Shown: positions 13,021 to 25,619 of the stretch, piece after piece | Layout: each line of letters starts with the position of its first letter | How positions within the stretch are numbered: position 1 is the first letter of the stretch | Assembly: GCA_963920635.1 (NCBI GenBank) | Contig: OY987301.1 | Span: 12,058,501 to 12,122,500, forward strand | DNA: 64,000 nt | Source of the DNA: Pseudeuparius sepicola | Lineage: Eukaryota; Arthropoda; Insecta; Coleoptera; Anthribidae | Direction of reading: 5' to 3' | The notes under the pieces: model-generated | Database searches by the model: none | The model's input: only the letters and a program-made list of their open reading frames with translations | What the model was told of the DNA's origin: nothing | Translations under genes and position numbers: made by a program

Positions 13021-16000
13021 ACATTACATTATTTATGGAACCCACCCGTATAAATTATTTCAAATTTCCCGCCTCATTTAGGGTTAAAAATGTCCGACAA
13101 ATTATTCCCCCGGTCGGACGGCTCTCTTGCGCGGTATAGGTTGCTATAGGTAATGGTACCACCCCAAAATATCTAGACTGTGATTAGTTCTGGGCGTTTC
13201 TTAAAACAGACCTGTCCATAAGGTTCTGATGTCATTGATCGCAATTGATTTGACTTTGGAGCCAAAATGACCTACCTAATACATATGATTGAAGCCAAAA
13301 TGGCGTCAGTTGCGATTTGTTTATGGACTTCACTTTTAACCACGGCAAGATTTCACAGTATCTCTTACCTGCCTATTCCTTCATCGCCTCATTGGTGAAA
13401 GGCTTATGAAGCAATAGAGAATATCCAAAATAGGCACTTGTTTTGTTGTAAAGAAACACATGTAAGGAAATCAATATGATTAATATTTATTCATGGCATC
13501 ATACCCTCACACATTTTGCAATAATAAATTCATATAATGCGCACTAGCGTCTCGGGAGTTGTATACGAGGCATACAAAACACTTCCTTTACTTTGTTAGA
13601 TTAACGTCGAATATTAGCATCTATAATTACACTACCTAGTTGCTGGGAGCCTGAAAGGAACGGGGAAAAATTATTATTGCGATTAAAATAAAATATATGA
13701 GCATGAAATATAACTGCGAGGTCCTGATCTTCGTTATGGCTCGAGGCAGGTATATCGGAAGATATCTCTTGAGGTTGGGTAGATAGCCACACTTGGGGAC
13801 TAACTAACCGTGCACAATGGTGCAAGATAAAGTATGGGGTGACGAATGGCTGGACACTAAAGAGATCCTTGATAAATATTATAATGCAGTGGAAGGGTTC
13901 CGATATTCACGCACAATGCACACTTAAGGACATTATTTCGTTATTTTTCGGTAATTCTCTGGGACTTTTACACTTTGTGCACCAAACAGACAAAGGCACA
14001 GATTAAAGGTGCAACAACGCGAATGCCGATCAAAGTAGACAAACCATTATCTGCTTTTCTAATAATTTAAAATCTCCCTTGTATCAATGTCACTGTTAAT
14101 ATACTATACAGGTATGTGGTCACAACACATCATGAAGCGTAGAGTTCCTGAATTGGGAACGTTAGCACAATAATGTAACTTTTTATATAAAAAAAAATGT
14201 TTAAAAGTCACATCAATTTTGTGGAGCAAAATAATTTGGTATATATTCCATGGGCGTAACAAACTTCTGACCACAGGAATATCTATATAATCATATCTTC
14301 TAGTCCTATATTAAATTTGGTAAAGTGAAGAAGTTATCGGGTTATCAGTTTTAACTGCCACATCAATATTGGTTTAGCGTAACTAGGACGTAACTGAGAG
14401 AGTAGGATTGCAGCGACTATTTCCCTCGTCTTAGTTTCCACCAATCACAACGCGCAATTTTAATTACAAATGGCTTCTAGATCTAGATGGAAAAACAGCA
14501 GTTTTTTCGAGTTTACCCGCGGCAAAACTTGACAGCTGTTGTATAATCGGTGGTATGTTTTGTAAGCTATGTGTATGCAGAATAATCTGTTACTCATGAA
14601 ATAGTCTTGTCAAGTACCATTCGGGCATCTAATTTTTCCTTTGAAAAAAATCCAAAAAAAACGCAATGCTAAGTAATATTTTTTTAACAAAGTGCATTCG
14701 TGCAGGTGCATAAATCCTCGTCTTCGACTCGGATTTTTGTTGCCACCAGCACTCATGCTTCTTGTTAAAATATTTCTTAGCAACGTGTTTTTTCAATTTT
14801 TTTCGGAAAAATTAGATGCCCTTATGATGTTACTTACGAAAATACCATTAGTGGTATTATCGTTGAAATCATCACCTAATTGGTTACCATTTCAAAACTT
14901 ATGTCATTTCATTGGTTCATATTGGCAGGCGTTGAATTCTCTCACTAATAGCATTGAATACATTAATCAATGCTAATAGCCTTGTTTATGGATACTCTAG
15001 TAAGCCAATGTCTGACACTGACATAAGGACATGACAGAAATAAAGTAGATACAGGGGACAGATTTTACAAAAAATAAAGTTGGCCAGCTGTTTTTTTGGT
15101 AGATTTTAATAGTAGAAAATTAGTAGACATTGACTGGGCCACTTTAATTTTTGGCGCCATCTGTGGCTTGTATTCAATATTACTCTCGTATCCTTATGAT
15201 TCTGTCACACATTGGCTAACTAGGGATTCCATAAACAAGGCTAATAGGTTAATATTATTTTTCCACGCAGATATGAAAAAATGCATAGGTATATTGGTTG
15301 TTGATTTAAGCACTTCATATAATTTAAAAGATGAAATTAAGTTTGTAACTATCAACTAACTTTGTAACATGCAACTCACAATACTCAAAACTATACTAAA
15401 ATCGAGCAATCCGTACGCCTGGCATAAATAAAACCACGTGTTCAATGACAATACGCGATTGGTCGGTAGGCTATAAAGTTTCATCCGAGTCGGCAACAGG
15501 GACGTACTCAATCGCAAAAGTGTAGTTACGCGGTTTTACCTTGTTGTTTTCAGCTATTAGACACTGCCACAAATAATTTTATCGATGTTTTGAACCATTT
15601 TAATTAAGCCAATAATTATTTTCCCAAATATTTTGATGTAAACCATTGTAAAACTAAAATTAAATAAAGGTCTTGCCTCAGTGCGGCCCTGGCGAATATT
15701 TCAACTCACGTGCTCTTGTTTACACCAAGCGTAAGAGTTGCTCAATTTTACTATAGAAGTACCCCAGAAGCATATTTAAAAGAATATCTTTTAACTATGT
15801 GGTGACAATAAATATTATTTAGGCTTCATTGCTATTTGAGCCTACGACCGACTTTACCCGATGGAACTAGGATAGCATTTGCCCAAATACGTACTACTGA
15901 AACCCCTAGAAAACCGTAGTAATTCCAGTGAATGAAAGACAACTAGTAAAGTACACAGATAAAGCAATTATGGAGCAATACCACGAATAAAATGTCCATT

Positions 16001-17229
16001 TTGTCAGATACAATGGGATGACACATCAAAAATTTTGGGGAAATATTGCGAAATTGAATAGTTTTGTATTTTTATCCAAAATTATGCAATATTATTAGAA
16101 ATCAAAAATGATGTCAATAAAAATACTGCGAAAATAAAAACATAAAATACTATACGAAATAAAATAAAAACATAAAATACTGCGAAAATAAAAACAATGC
16201 AATTTATTTGATCAGTTTTGACAAAATAATCTGCATGCACATTTATGTTTTTATTTTCTATTTTGTATTAAAAAGATAAACTCAAATTTGGTTTCAGTTG
16301 AAAAAATGTGTCCGAAGGTCCGAAGGCGGTCTATTAAAAGAAGTCCTAAATCTATAGCCCCCAGGGCCCGAAATTTAGCTAAGCCGGCACTGCATACCAT
16401 TCCTTTGTTTAGTTCTTCATGCGATATTTTTCCTCACCGCCCCAAATGCCAAAAAGGCACCTGGGGGCTACATTCGCAAATCCTCCTCCCCCAGCCATCG
16501 TCGGATATCGTGCAAGTCACTCGGGGTCGTATCCGCAATGTATTTGTTATGCAAATTGGTGAATGAGTTTGAATAATGACTCACGGAGCTCGCGATGAAT
16601 ATGTATTCGCCTCTTGATAGAATTTTCAGCGATATTCAGCCACCCAAGTTCAAGTTTTATACAATAAAACGCCGGTGGCAGCGGCGGATCACTTCTTGGA
16701 AACGAGGAAATTTGCTATTCAATTTAATTTCGGTATATGCCTTTGGAAAATCGGGAACTGAAGAAAATTCTCGAGAAAATTGAAAATTTGAAAAGCACAA
16801 CGTATATACCTAGGGCGAATAAATTTTTTGGCAGGACTTTGACATTGGAAAGTATCTAATTAATAAAATGAATACCTACAACAGGTTGCAAGCCGTGCAA
16901 ATGCCAAATACCTAAGTAACTATTTCCCCATTATTTCATTTTCGCCGCACCAACAAACTTACGCATAGCAGGTGTCTCATAAACCGTACCGGGTGTGTGC
17001 TGTGTGGAAATAGGCGCGAATTATTGAAATTTTAAATCCGATTCGCCGTCAAATAAATATGGCCTACTGTGCGCGACTCGTATCTCCGGCAAATAAAACC
17101 AACGAACGAATAATGTGGTAATACGGGGTGTTGCAGCCGCTAATGCCGCGCGATAAATTATGTGCGATCAGTTCTCGGCGTACCCGGCATTCTCAGAACG
17201 CTACTTGGTTTGGTTATACCGGTATCTAT
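13021..17229. other. Non-coding stretch with faint repeats and a lone hAT-like end
   Basis: The segment at 13174-13250 (tgtgattagttctgggc followed by a caggttctgatgtcattg-like word) recurs in diverged form at 47970-48035. Near 16355-16391, the inverse of cagtgccggcttagctaaat resembles a hAT terminus, but no partner end or TSD was found. Near 16100-16195, the word aataaaaacataaaatac recurs. The 87-aa frame at 15096 and the 94-aa frame at 14692 have no recognisable domains. Confidence 0.4.
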
Positions 17230-19215
17230 AGTAAGGGCAGAATGTAAAGGCGAAGTCGGCCATAAAATCGAGAGAGATGGGCTATGATTTTCCTACCTGC
17301 TCTCCCTTATGTTTTGGAACGAGGGGTTCGGCTTAAAGAACCGCAAGACCAACTTTTTATTGCTCTGTCCTTGTCTGATACATTATGTTAATAAAGATAA
17401 TATATTCAAATGGGAGAACGCCTTTAAATAGGGCGGTAATTAAATATTTGGTTTATTTTGGTGATAGACTTCCTGTAATAACAATGCAGCGTGAAGTATT
17501 CAGTGCCCAAAGTAGAAAATTAATATTAAATGTGGTGAAATATTTCCAAGAAAAAAAGAGAACACGCATGAAAATTCATCGGTACTTCAATGTGCATCGG
17601 AGGCGTTACAGATTAGTACAAGGGCCATTTCACGAATTAGGCAAGAAGGCATTAAACATATTAAAATGGTACACACTAAAAGTAAAGCAGCCCCGAAAAC
17701 TAAAGATTTGACAGAATCGGATAAAGGAGAAATAAGAAGTTTGATTTATGACATGACAACTAACAAGCAACACTTAACTAGGGAAAGAATATGCGAAGGA
17801 CTGGAAGAAAAGGGAATTTTGAGCTGCAGCAAATCAACGTTAAGTGTAATTTTAAGGAATCTTGAATTTAGGTACAAAATAAACGATGGAAGACAATACT
17901 TAATGGGAAAGCCAGATATGGCATCAAAAAGAGTTCAATTTCTACGACAATATACCTACATCCAATTTATTTTCAAGCTGCCCTCTAGACGTAGTGTTTT
18001 TAGACGAGACCTGGATTTTTCAACACGGGGCGAATATGAGAACTTGGCAAGACAAAAATCCAAAATGTTTGTACAACAAAAAAGCGAATGATGACAAAAG
18101 GTTTATAATTGTTCATGCCGGTAATAAGGACGGATTTATTGATGGCGCTGAGCTTATATTTTCAACTAAAAATAAAAGTGCAGACTACCACGATAATATG
18201 AACGCCGAAATGTTTGAAAAATGGTTGGAGGAGAAACTATTGCCGAAACTCGGAAACCCTTCTTTAATTATAATGGACAATGCGAAATACCATTCCAGGC
18301 TGTGTGAAAATGTGCCCAATACAGCCACAAAAAAAGAAGAAATAATTAACTGGCTTCGAAATAAAAAAAATATTTTCCTGAAAATTCCCTTAAATGTCAG
18401 TTGGCCCAGATCGTTAAAAATTATAAATCCAAGTTGCCTTATGCGTCTGACAATATAATTAAAAAATGGGACATCAAGTGTTGAGGCTTCCCCCATATCA
18501 TTGTATATTTAATGCAATAGAATTGATATGGGACCAATGCATAACTTTTTTTAATAAGAAAATTGTATCTGAAAAAGAAAAGATATTGGACGTTGACATA
18601 GAACCAATTATTATTAATTTAAATGACGATTCATATTCGGATGATAGTATTTTATATTCTGACTAAAATTCATAACGAATTAAATGAATATTATTATTAT
18701 TTATTTATTATGTATATACTGACTTCTGACTATGTAAAGTTTATTTTATGTTGATATTTAATTTGTAACTAAAAATATAAATATATACTTTTTTTGCCTA
18801 ACCATTACAATAATTATTTAAATTCCTAAGACCTACTTTGAATTTCAGGATCATTATCTTTTAATTGCCAGTCTAAATTACGGATATAATCTTCAAAAAT
18901 TACAAATGAAATTACAACAGGTACCTAAGTACAAATTTTTAATCCGTCCGTTCACATCAGGTAGTAAAGCAATAATTTATTCTAGGCCGACCCTGCCTGC
19001 CTTAAACAATCAACTAGTAATACAAGACAGGTACTAGGTTTTCTATCTCTCTTCCTTTCATAAAAGATGCTTATAGCAAACTTTAAGACGTACGTCGAAT
19101 ACAAATTGGAGGAGGAGACATGAGTGTAATTGTGCGAGTGCAAGTAAAGCGATAGATATAGCGCTCTCTCTTTGATGATTTATTGCCGACTTCGCCTTTA
19201 CATTCTGCCCTTACT
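17230..19215 (+). mobile_element. Near-complete IS630/Tc1/mariner-type transposon, 1986 bp
   Basis: A perfect 31-bp inverted repeat bounds the element: agtaagggcagaatgtaaag continuing to cgaagtcggc at 17230-17260, and its exact inverse at 19185-19215. The transposase remnant lies between, on the plus strand. The inverted ends remain identical, so the copy may be fairly young despite its broken frame. I could not define a clean target duplication: the flanks read ctat on the left and ttag on the right, so the exact boundary may be off by a base or two. Confidence 0.88.
17485..18666 (+). pseudogene. Frameshifted DDE transposase (IS630/Tc1/mariner superfamily)
   Basis: The coding sequence is split over at least four frame segments. 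It starts at about 17485 (MQREVFSAQSRKLILNVV), shifts by about 17666 to a helix-turn-helix region (ESDKGEIRSLIYDMTTN, then TRERICEGLEEKGILSCSKS), and shifts again near 17960-17994 into the catalytic domain. Visible catalytic residues are D in FLDETW (codon 18003), D in IMDNAKYHS (codon 18276), and the likely third acid in FNAIELIW (E codon 18520). Between the second D and the E is another shift, near 18390-18466, and the spacing of roughly 80 codons is far longer than the 34 of classical Tc1. Motifs such as DYHDNMNAEMFEKWL and LRLPPYHC.FN match a family I know from insect genomes. It cuts and pastes DNA in the nucleus when intact; this copy is inactive. Confidence 0.88.
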
Positions 19216-20107
19216 TTAGAAAGTATACGGGAATCTACAATCTTCGGGATCACACTGTATCGCAATAAATTACGTTGTAGCGGCGTGTTACTATCTTAAT
19301 TAATTTTAACTTCCTTTGTTTCTTCGATAATTTACAGCTCGTGACGCGTTTTATTACAGAAGATAAACCGCCCGTAATGAAAAAATTCTTGAGAAAAAGA
19401 AGCGAGGCACCATCATCTGTTACTTTCTAAAAGGTCGGTATGCCGCGGGAAAATTAATCAACGCGTATTTTTCACGAATTCCTGACTTTCGCAGTTTCGC
19501 AGCGGGGGGGCAATCTTTAATAAAGGTCATGCTTTATAAAATAAATCATATCGATTCAACGCTATTTCAGGACCAACACTTACAGATACTTATTTCAAAT
19601 TAAAAACCTAAATAATGCAATACAGCAATTATAATTTCGTTGCAAGAGACAAACAGAAATGAATTTCTAACTAACCAAGTTTTCCCATCCATGTCACGTC
19701 ACGCAGGGTGATTAAGATTTTATGTTGATAAATTTAACAGTTTATAGAACACTACAATTAGAGAATTCTGTGATAATATTTTTAACGAAATGCAGGATGC
19801 TATGCAGTTTATTATTTGGAACGATTTCCTTTTGTTGTTGCAGACACCTGCCGCACAAACCGGCAACGCCGCTACCAGCGTCCAGAGATAACTAATAAGT
19901 CCGGGCACTCGGCCTTGTGCCTTGTGTAAACAAACGTTTCCCTCTTGCCCTCTCCCGGTCCCCTCCTCATCGAGCCGATCGATATCTTATAATATAAGAA
20001 AATAAGCTGTACACAGTGTAGCTGAGAGCGGTTCGTTCGCATTCTACCGGGTGCGCGCAAAATATTACCGCAAAATATTACCGACCGACCGTGACTGTGT
20101 TGTAGTG
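19216..20107. other. Non-coding, possible upstream region of the THAP locus
   Basis: No transposon ends or exons were recognised. Just before the THAP start codon a short direct duplication, aaaatattaccg, occurs twice (about 20058-20083). A promoter is plausible here but no TATA or initiator motif is decisive. Confidence 0.35.
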
Positions 20108-20538
20108 ATGCCTAGTAACGCTTTTTACTGCAGTGCGGATGGCTGTAAAACCAGTTCAAAAGACTATATTACCTTTTTTTCATTTCCTAAAGACCCTGAA
20201 AGGTAAGATTGAGTTTGAGGTACCTACCTACAAAAATTAAGACATTTTATGTGACATTTGAATTCTTAGGTATTAATTGAAGAATAACATGGATATAATA
20301 TTAAAATATTGAAAATTTGAAGGTGCCAGAAATGGAATAATGCCTTAGGGTTCATCGGAGAACATAAATTTGCAATTAATCCACCTGAAGAGGCATATAA
20401 ACCTATAAGAATTTGCAAGGCACATTTTGATGGTCAGTCATTCACTTCGTCCGGAAAACGTTTAGTAAAAACTGCTGCCCCCGGGCTGTCCCATTAAGAT
20501 TATTGCCAGAAGCTTATGGTAAAACGAATGCTTGTGTA
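20108..20538 (+). pseudogene. THAP-domain protein, two exons, 1-bp frameshift (exons 20108-20202 and 20323-20538)
   Basis: Exon 1 (20108-20202) starts MPSNAFYCSADGCK and ends CCTGAAAG before gtaagatt. Exon 2 begins at 20323 after ttgaag, in matching phase 2. The joined product has the C2CH zinc signature of a THAP DNA-binding domain: C8, C13, C63 and H66. It also has the SFPKDPE segment, W36, and RICKAHFDG. At residues 83-89 the frame runs PGLSH and stops at TAA 20495-20497. The next frame over gives AVPLRLLPEAYG and stays open to a donor-like gtacgtaag at 20539. A THAP domain normally ends in an AVP-type box, so one base appears to be missing near 20483-20488. It could be a decaying gene, a domesticated or P-element-derived copy, or an assembly error. 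Later exons were not found. Confidence 0.82.
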
Positions 20539-22350
20539 GGTACGTAAGCGTAATATTATCTTGTTCTGTATTGTTTATGTCAATTTAAATATCAAAATAT
20601 TTACTACAGAATGAAAAAGTAGATATGATTAGTTTAACTCTTTGTCGTTAAATATGTATTTGTTATATATGTTTTTGTCTGCTCTATGTTTTGTTAAGTT
20701 TATTATTAATGAACGTACAACATAAAAAATTGCATATTTATTCATGTTCCAACTAAAGTCTACAGATATACCTACTTATTATGTAGATTCTGGTAATAGA
20801 TACCTTGTATTTTAATTTAACTGTACCTACCAAAAACTAATGGTACACTTACCTACACAAATAATGTTGTAACAAAGTTTACAAATAGGTATACTAACAT
20901 TTGTAGACTTTGGTAAATAATGGAAAGTCAATATGAACCTGCCCCCGTATAACTAGCTTGACGGCGATTTCGTTTAGTCGCCCTCGTAAATGCGAAGCGT
21001 GCGAGGTGACGCTGATTTACGACCGGTGTAGTGTCAAACGGCAGCTGTGACGCCCTTTCATTTATGTGCACTTTTTAGACATTTCGGTGTGATTGCACAA
21101 AGGAAAGTATTTAGTGTTTTGATTGTTATGTTAATAAATAATTCACATCTTCTTCGAACAAAACATATTCTCGAAATGCTGAAACGTTGATTTGTGCGTA
21201 GGATTGCATATCTGCTCTTTATTATATTCTCTCCTTTCGCAGAAAGCAACATGAAACAATTTAAGCATATACGTGCCAGCCGACCACACGGGCAGTTTTG
21301 CGGTCGTTCGCAATCCGCGAGGTTGATTCAATTGCACGAAACACAATATCGCACAGTCGAACGTGGAAATGGAAATGGCGGAACGATTGGGGCTACGTGG
21401 CGAATTCGACCGTGCACTGTGACAATTTATTAGACAAAACAATACCGCGCATAATGCGGATTTACGAGTGGACGTTAAACTAGGGAAAACTGCTCGGGGC
21501 GCTGTGTGGTCGATTGTAACGGGCCGAGTTAACCGACCCGCCATTTTGGAGTTACTTTGTAGCCCGTGCTTGATTTATGGGGAGCGGGAGCGTGTGCCTC
21601 ATGCACTTTGCTTGTAATTCGATAAATCAGTGTTGATAGTTGAGGAACGGGAAGTATAACAATCAGGACTCGAAATTTTTTCGGTTGCTATAATACCTTA
21701 TATGTATATTATGCACTATCTTCCAAAATCAAGCAACCCCTCAGAGACACGTAGAAGGTCAAAAGTTTCCTATAAATTGTGTCATTTAAAAATGTTCCGC
21801 ATCTGAAATGGAATGATATATTCAGTGTCATCCATATAGGTCAGTATGGATTTTTTAAAAAAATATTTTTATTAAAATAATGACAAATTGCGTAGGTACT
21901 CAAAAGCAATAACATCATTTTTTATTTACCAAATATGAAAATGTTTTTTTTTTCTAAAAATATAGCATTATTTCTCCAAATTTTAAAAAATTGATACTTT
22001 TTTTTATTTTTTTTAAACACGTGTTTAATTTAACTGAATTTTAGTGCACATACAATCATTCATTTTTATTATGTTTACTGTCGATATTTATGTATTTTTT
22101 ACAAGCTTTTATTTAACTTGCAATGCATGGTAGTGTTTAGGTCAAATCTACTTCCTTACATCCGATTGAGCTGAAATTTTGCATACACCTTTAGTTTCGG
22201 TGACGATACAATATACAATACTCAATATTGTAATACCTACTTTCAAAATGGCCGTCGCCACAAGATGGCGGATAATGTATTTTTTGTCAACCCCCTTAAT
22301 ATGGGTATCAAATGAAAGGGCTTGAAGAGTAGAACTAAAAAGTTGAAAAT
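20539..22350. other. Non-coding stretch
   Basis: AT-rich, with a GC-richer block at 20940-21600 whose open frames on both strands overlap and lack domains. The segment near 22150-22270 (catccgattgagctgaaatt, then a diverged 'gtcgccacaagatggcg') reads like a dispersed repeat fragment, but I cannot assign it. Confidence 0.35.
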
Positions 22351-22351
22351 A

Positions 22352-22716
22352 AAATTATTAATAAAAAAGTATTTTTAAAAACAAGCTTTTATGTAAATGC
22401 TCTGAAAAGAAGAAAATAAACTTTATAATAAATCAAACCAAGGCAAACCCATAATTTTGTTACATTATACAACTGTATATGATATAAAAGCGAGAATATA
22501 TACGTATATCTTGAAAGTAATTTTAAGTAGAAAATGTATTTTTCTATAAAAGAAATTTACACACGAAAATCTCGCGGCAAGCTTTTATATCATATACAGT
22601 TGTATAATGTAACAAAATTACGGGTTTGCCTTGGTTTGATTTATTATAAAGTTTATTTTCTTCTTTTCAGAGCATTTAAATAAAAGCTTGTTTTTAAAAA
22701 TATTTTTATTATTATT
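22352..22716. repeat. Long near-perfect hairpin (arms ~135 bp)
   Basis: The left arm (about 22352-22491) contains aaatcaaaccaaggcaaacc and tacaactgtatatgatataa. The right arm (22582-22716) is its inverse with very few mismatches. The loop is about 90 bp. Part of the arm (ggtttgctttggtttgaatt...gggcatttaaat) recurs in diverged form at 59386-59445, so this is probably a MITE. The RNA would form a long duplex. Confidence 0.85.
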
Positions 22717-22814
22717 AAATGTCCCTTTAAACCCTCTATATTATCCATTTGTAGATGCCCGTCTTCCCTCTTAGTTTTTCTTTGAGTTAGCATCAATCCC
22801 CAATGGAATAATAT

Positions 22815-23335
22815 TTATTTATGTACCAAGGCACCGAAGTTCAACTTTTTATGACTCATGTGGAATTTAGTTGCCGAGGCCTCTGGCCGAGGCAAATAAA
22901 TAATCATAAGAGATCACCCGTCCATGAACCGACTGCGCGCTGCATTGCTTGACTTTGACGATCGCTTTACCTAGATTAAGTATGAGGAGGCACGGCGGTC
23001 CCCAACAGAAACTCCAAACTGCTGCCTATTGTGCAGCCTCTATGAAAAATAGATTGATATTCAAACCTACTAAAATATTTATACTTAAAGATTGCTCTGC
23101 TATTTATTAGTAACAATTTCGCAATGTGTGTACGAAAAGTTAAATGGGCCTTTATTGGCCGGGTTTTGAATATTTGGTCACTTTTGACGGGCCATGGCTC
23201 CGCGTCTGACGTTTGATGTTTACATCTCGCCAAGGCCTACTTATTGAAAAAATCGTACAATAATGAGCTACTTCAGTGCTGATTTCTGAGCTTTTAATGA
23301 CTATTTTGAGACAATTCACTGCCGATTTCAAGAAA
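22815..23335 (+). repeat. Dispersed repeat R1, copy A
   Basis: The first of four related copies in the window. It begins gtaccaaggcaccgaagttc, passes through ggatcacccgtccatgaa-like and gacgatcgc words, a tgcagcctctatgaaaaata segment and tttattggccgggttttgaa, and ends near cactgccgatttcaagaaaa. No coding capacity is seen. It is probably a non-autonomous transposon; the true ends are uncertain. Confidence 0.8.
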
Positions 23336-24554
23336 ATATGTTTTTTAATAAATAATTGCGGATGTTTTTATCCTATATTTTACTGTGAAGGTAGTCGTGG
23401 TTTTCCTTACTTCACAAAATATCGAAATAAAGCGAGTTTTGGAGAGACCTACCGGAGTTACATAAACTTTCTCAAAAAATTCCTCCCTTCAGTTCTAAGC
23501 CGACACTTTTCAACATTTATCAATCCCTGGCAATTCCCGATCGGGAATGCAGGTCGACCTGGGTACGCGGCATCTACAGAGAGTGCCCTGCCTTTCCTAC
23601 ATATCTGCCCAGCCACCCACGCTCCGCCATATTTGCCATTCCGCCATTACATAAAACACACACATCACGGGTTTAATGACATAGAGCGCTTCGCCAGATA
23701 TTAGTTATTGTTCTCGGGTTATTTACATGCTTATAACGGAGCCGCCAGTGACATAGCAGGAAGCGTGTTTGATTTGAATGTTATCTACGTCCATAATAAG
23801 GGGGTACCAGTTTATTGAGGAGTTATGTGACGTGGTTGATAGAGACGTTGTCTCCCGCACAAAACCACAGTTCGATTAAGGTCTGAAGGTATTTAGTGAC
23901 AGTTTTAAATGACTTTTTTGAAACATAGATACCGTTACAGCCCCATTCATCAATATGTCAAAATTCTCACTATCGGTTACCATTGCTTCTCGCGGTTATG
24001 AGATGAACAAAAAAAGGATTTATTCAATTTTTAATTCGGTTTTTCGCAACAGAAACATGAATCAAACTTATTGAAAGACAACTTTCTCAAGTTGGCATGA
24101 AAATTCATAAATGCCTATAACATTAAAAGAACGAAACTTTCAACAATAACTTTATCAGAAACAGTAATCATTTTTAGAAAAAAAAAATAGATTAATACCA
24201 ATTTCCGAATCATTATATCTTAGTTCGCTTTGATGTGGTTATAGTCTTTTTACAAATAATGTACCTGTTGACAAATCATTGAATATTCTACGCAGAAAGT
24301 TATAGAAAACGATCAGACTTTAGTAGAAAGGGCAAATTTGAGTATAGATGCAATATTAGAACTAACTACACTATGTGTTTAAACCACATATATTTTCAAC
24401 TAGGAAATGAATTTTACCGGCAAGAATTTGGAATGGCTAATCGCCATTCATAAAGCAAATTATTCATGGAAAATTTTGAACAAAATGAGTTGACTAGATA
24501 TGTTTACCAACGTAATGTTTGGTGGACATAATATTATGTAGATGACATATTTAT
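23336..24554. other. Non-coding stretch with an unrecognised open frame
   Basis: A 142-codon plus-strand frame crosses the end of R1 (23276-23704). Its second half, GC-richer at 23500-23700, has no recognisable domain and no splice or start context, so I do not call it a gene. The remainder is AT-rich. Confidence 0.35.
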
Positions 24555-25015
24555 TATACAGGGTATTTCTAAATTATGGTGCCAACGTAATATGACAGAT
24601 AGAAAATGTCATTTTAAACAAAAAGTTTCCTATAAACATGGGTCCTAAAATGCATAATAAGAAAGTTACAGGGTGATAAAAGTACAGTTTAAAGAACATA
24701 TTTTTGGCAATAACTTCTACAGAACTTGTACAATTGAAATGAAACTTGGTGCATAGTTCTTTAGTAAGTGAAGTGCAACAATTTTGTGTAAACTTATTTA
24801 AAAATTATTCCCATAGACCAGAGGCGAAGGGGTTTTATACTCATAACTTTTTTGAGGATATCTTTTTGGTCACTCAGGTTCATCATTTTAGTGCATCTTT
24901 TTATTTTACAACGAAAGGGGGCTCTTGTTTCCTAGCGATAAAATCAACCGTTTGCCTTGAAATCGGCAAAATGTGCCCTAAAACACTTGTTAACTCCAAA
25001 ATTAGAAAAATAAAA
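24555..25015 (+). repeat. Solo arm related to the 1617-2834 element
   Basis: It begins tatacagggtatttctaaat and shares long blocks with 1617-2834, including aatatgacagatagaaaatg and ttcctataaacatgggtcc. The copy continues to a gttaactccaaaatt segment near 25000. No inverse right end follows, so it is truncated. Confidence 0.75.
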
Positions 25016-25513
25016 TTAACGCCTAGTTTTTTTTTAAAGAACCTATCGTTTTTCATTAGTATTCACTTGTTATTTTTATTCACTATCTTTTATATTCAAG
25101 ATGAATAAGAGCCTGCATAGGTCTAAAGATAGATCATAACCTTACCCTCCATAAAAGCTACCGCATGCAAGCGGAGCATGAATAATTCAATATCATCTTT
25201 CAGCTGTGCCGTACCGGTTCAATTAACCTTCATATATTATTTATTAAGGTTCTCGAATGGCCGGTGCGAGACCTCCGGGTCATAACTGCCGAGGATGCTC
25301 GGTAAAAAGCATAAAGAAAAGCCCAAAGTATAGGCGTTGTCAATTAACGAGTTGCTTCTTTCTTTTTACAGTCTGTATGTATACAAGATGGTCATTACTT
25401 GGGCCCTACTTAAAAATCCCGACTGGCTAAGTGGCCAAGTTTTAAATTTTTTACCTTAAAACTTCAAATGGCTTAGAAATTGCATGTTTCTAAATAAAAG
25501 TCGTTTGTTTCAG

Positions 25514-25619
25514 GTCCAACGGTTCCAGGACCTCCTCAACGAAGCCTGGTTTAAGTTCAGCCTCATCGGATACTGCCTCTTTGGATTCCTCGGACAGGCC
25601 GTTCAGACCGTCGCATCAG
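25514..25619 (+). CDS. Probable internal exon encoding a hydrophobic segment
   Basis: The block follows an acceptor (ttgtttcag) and ends at a donor (gcatcag then gtaacc). It is GC-rich with strongly GC-biased third positions against an AT-rich background, the mark of a host exon. Read from phase 0 it gives VQRFQDLLNEAWFKFSLIG then YCLFGFLGQAVQTVAS. An amphipathic start is followed by about 22 mostly hydrophobic residues that could be a membrane segment. It ends in phase 1. The next exon-like block, 29584-29880, is open in phase 0, so the two cannot be joined directly; either an exon of length 3n+2 lies between them or they are separate transcripts. I do not recognise the protein. Confidence 0.7.

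Noticed and set aside
16355..16391. A complete hAT element ending in gccggcactg
   Set aside because: Only one end was found; no partner end or 8-bp duplication could be located nearby.
18185..18496. 103-aa minus-strand frame
   Set aside because: It is the complement of the transposase coding sequence at 17994-18458.
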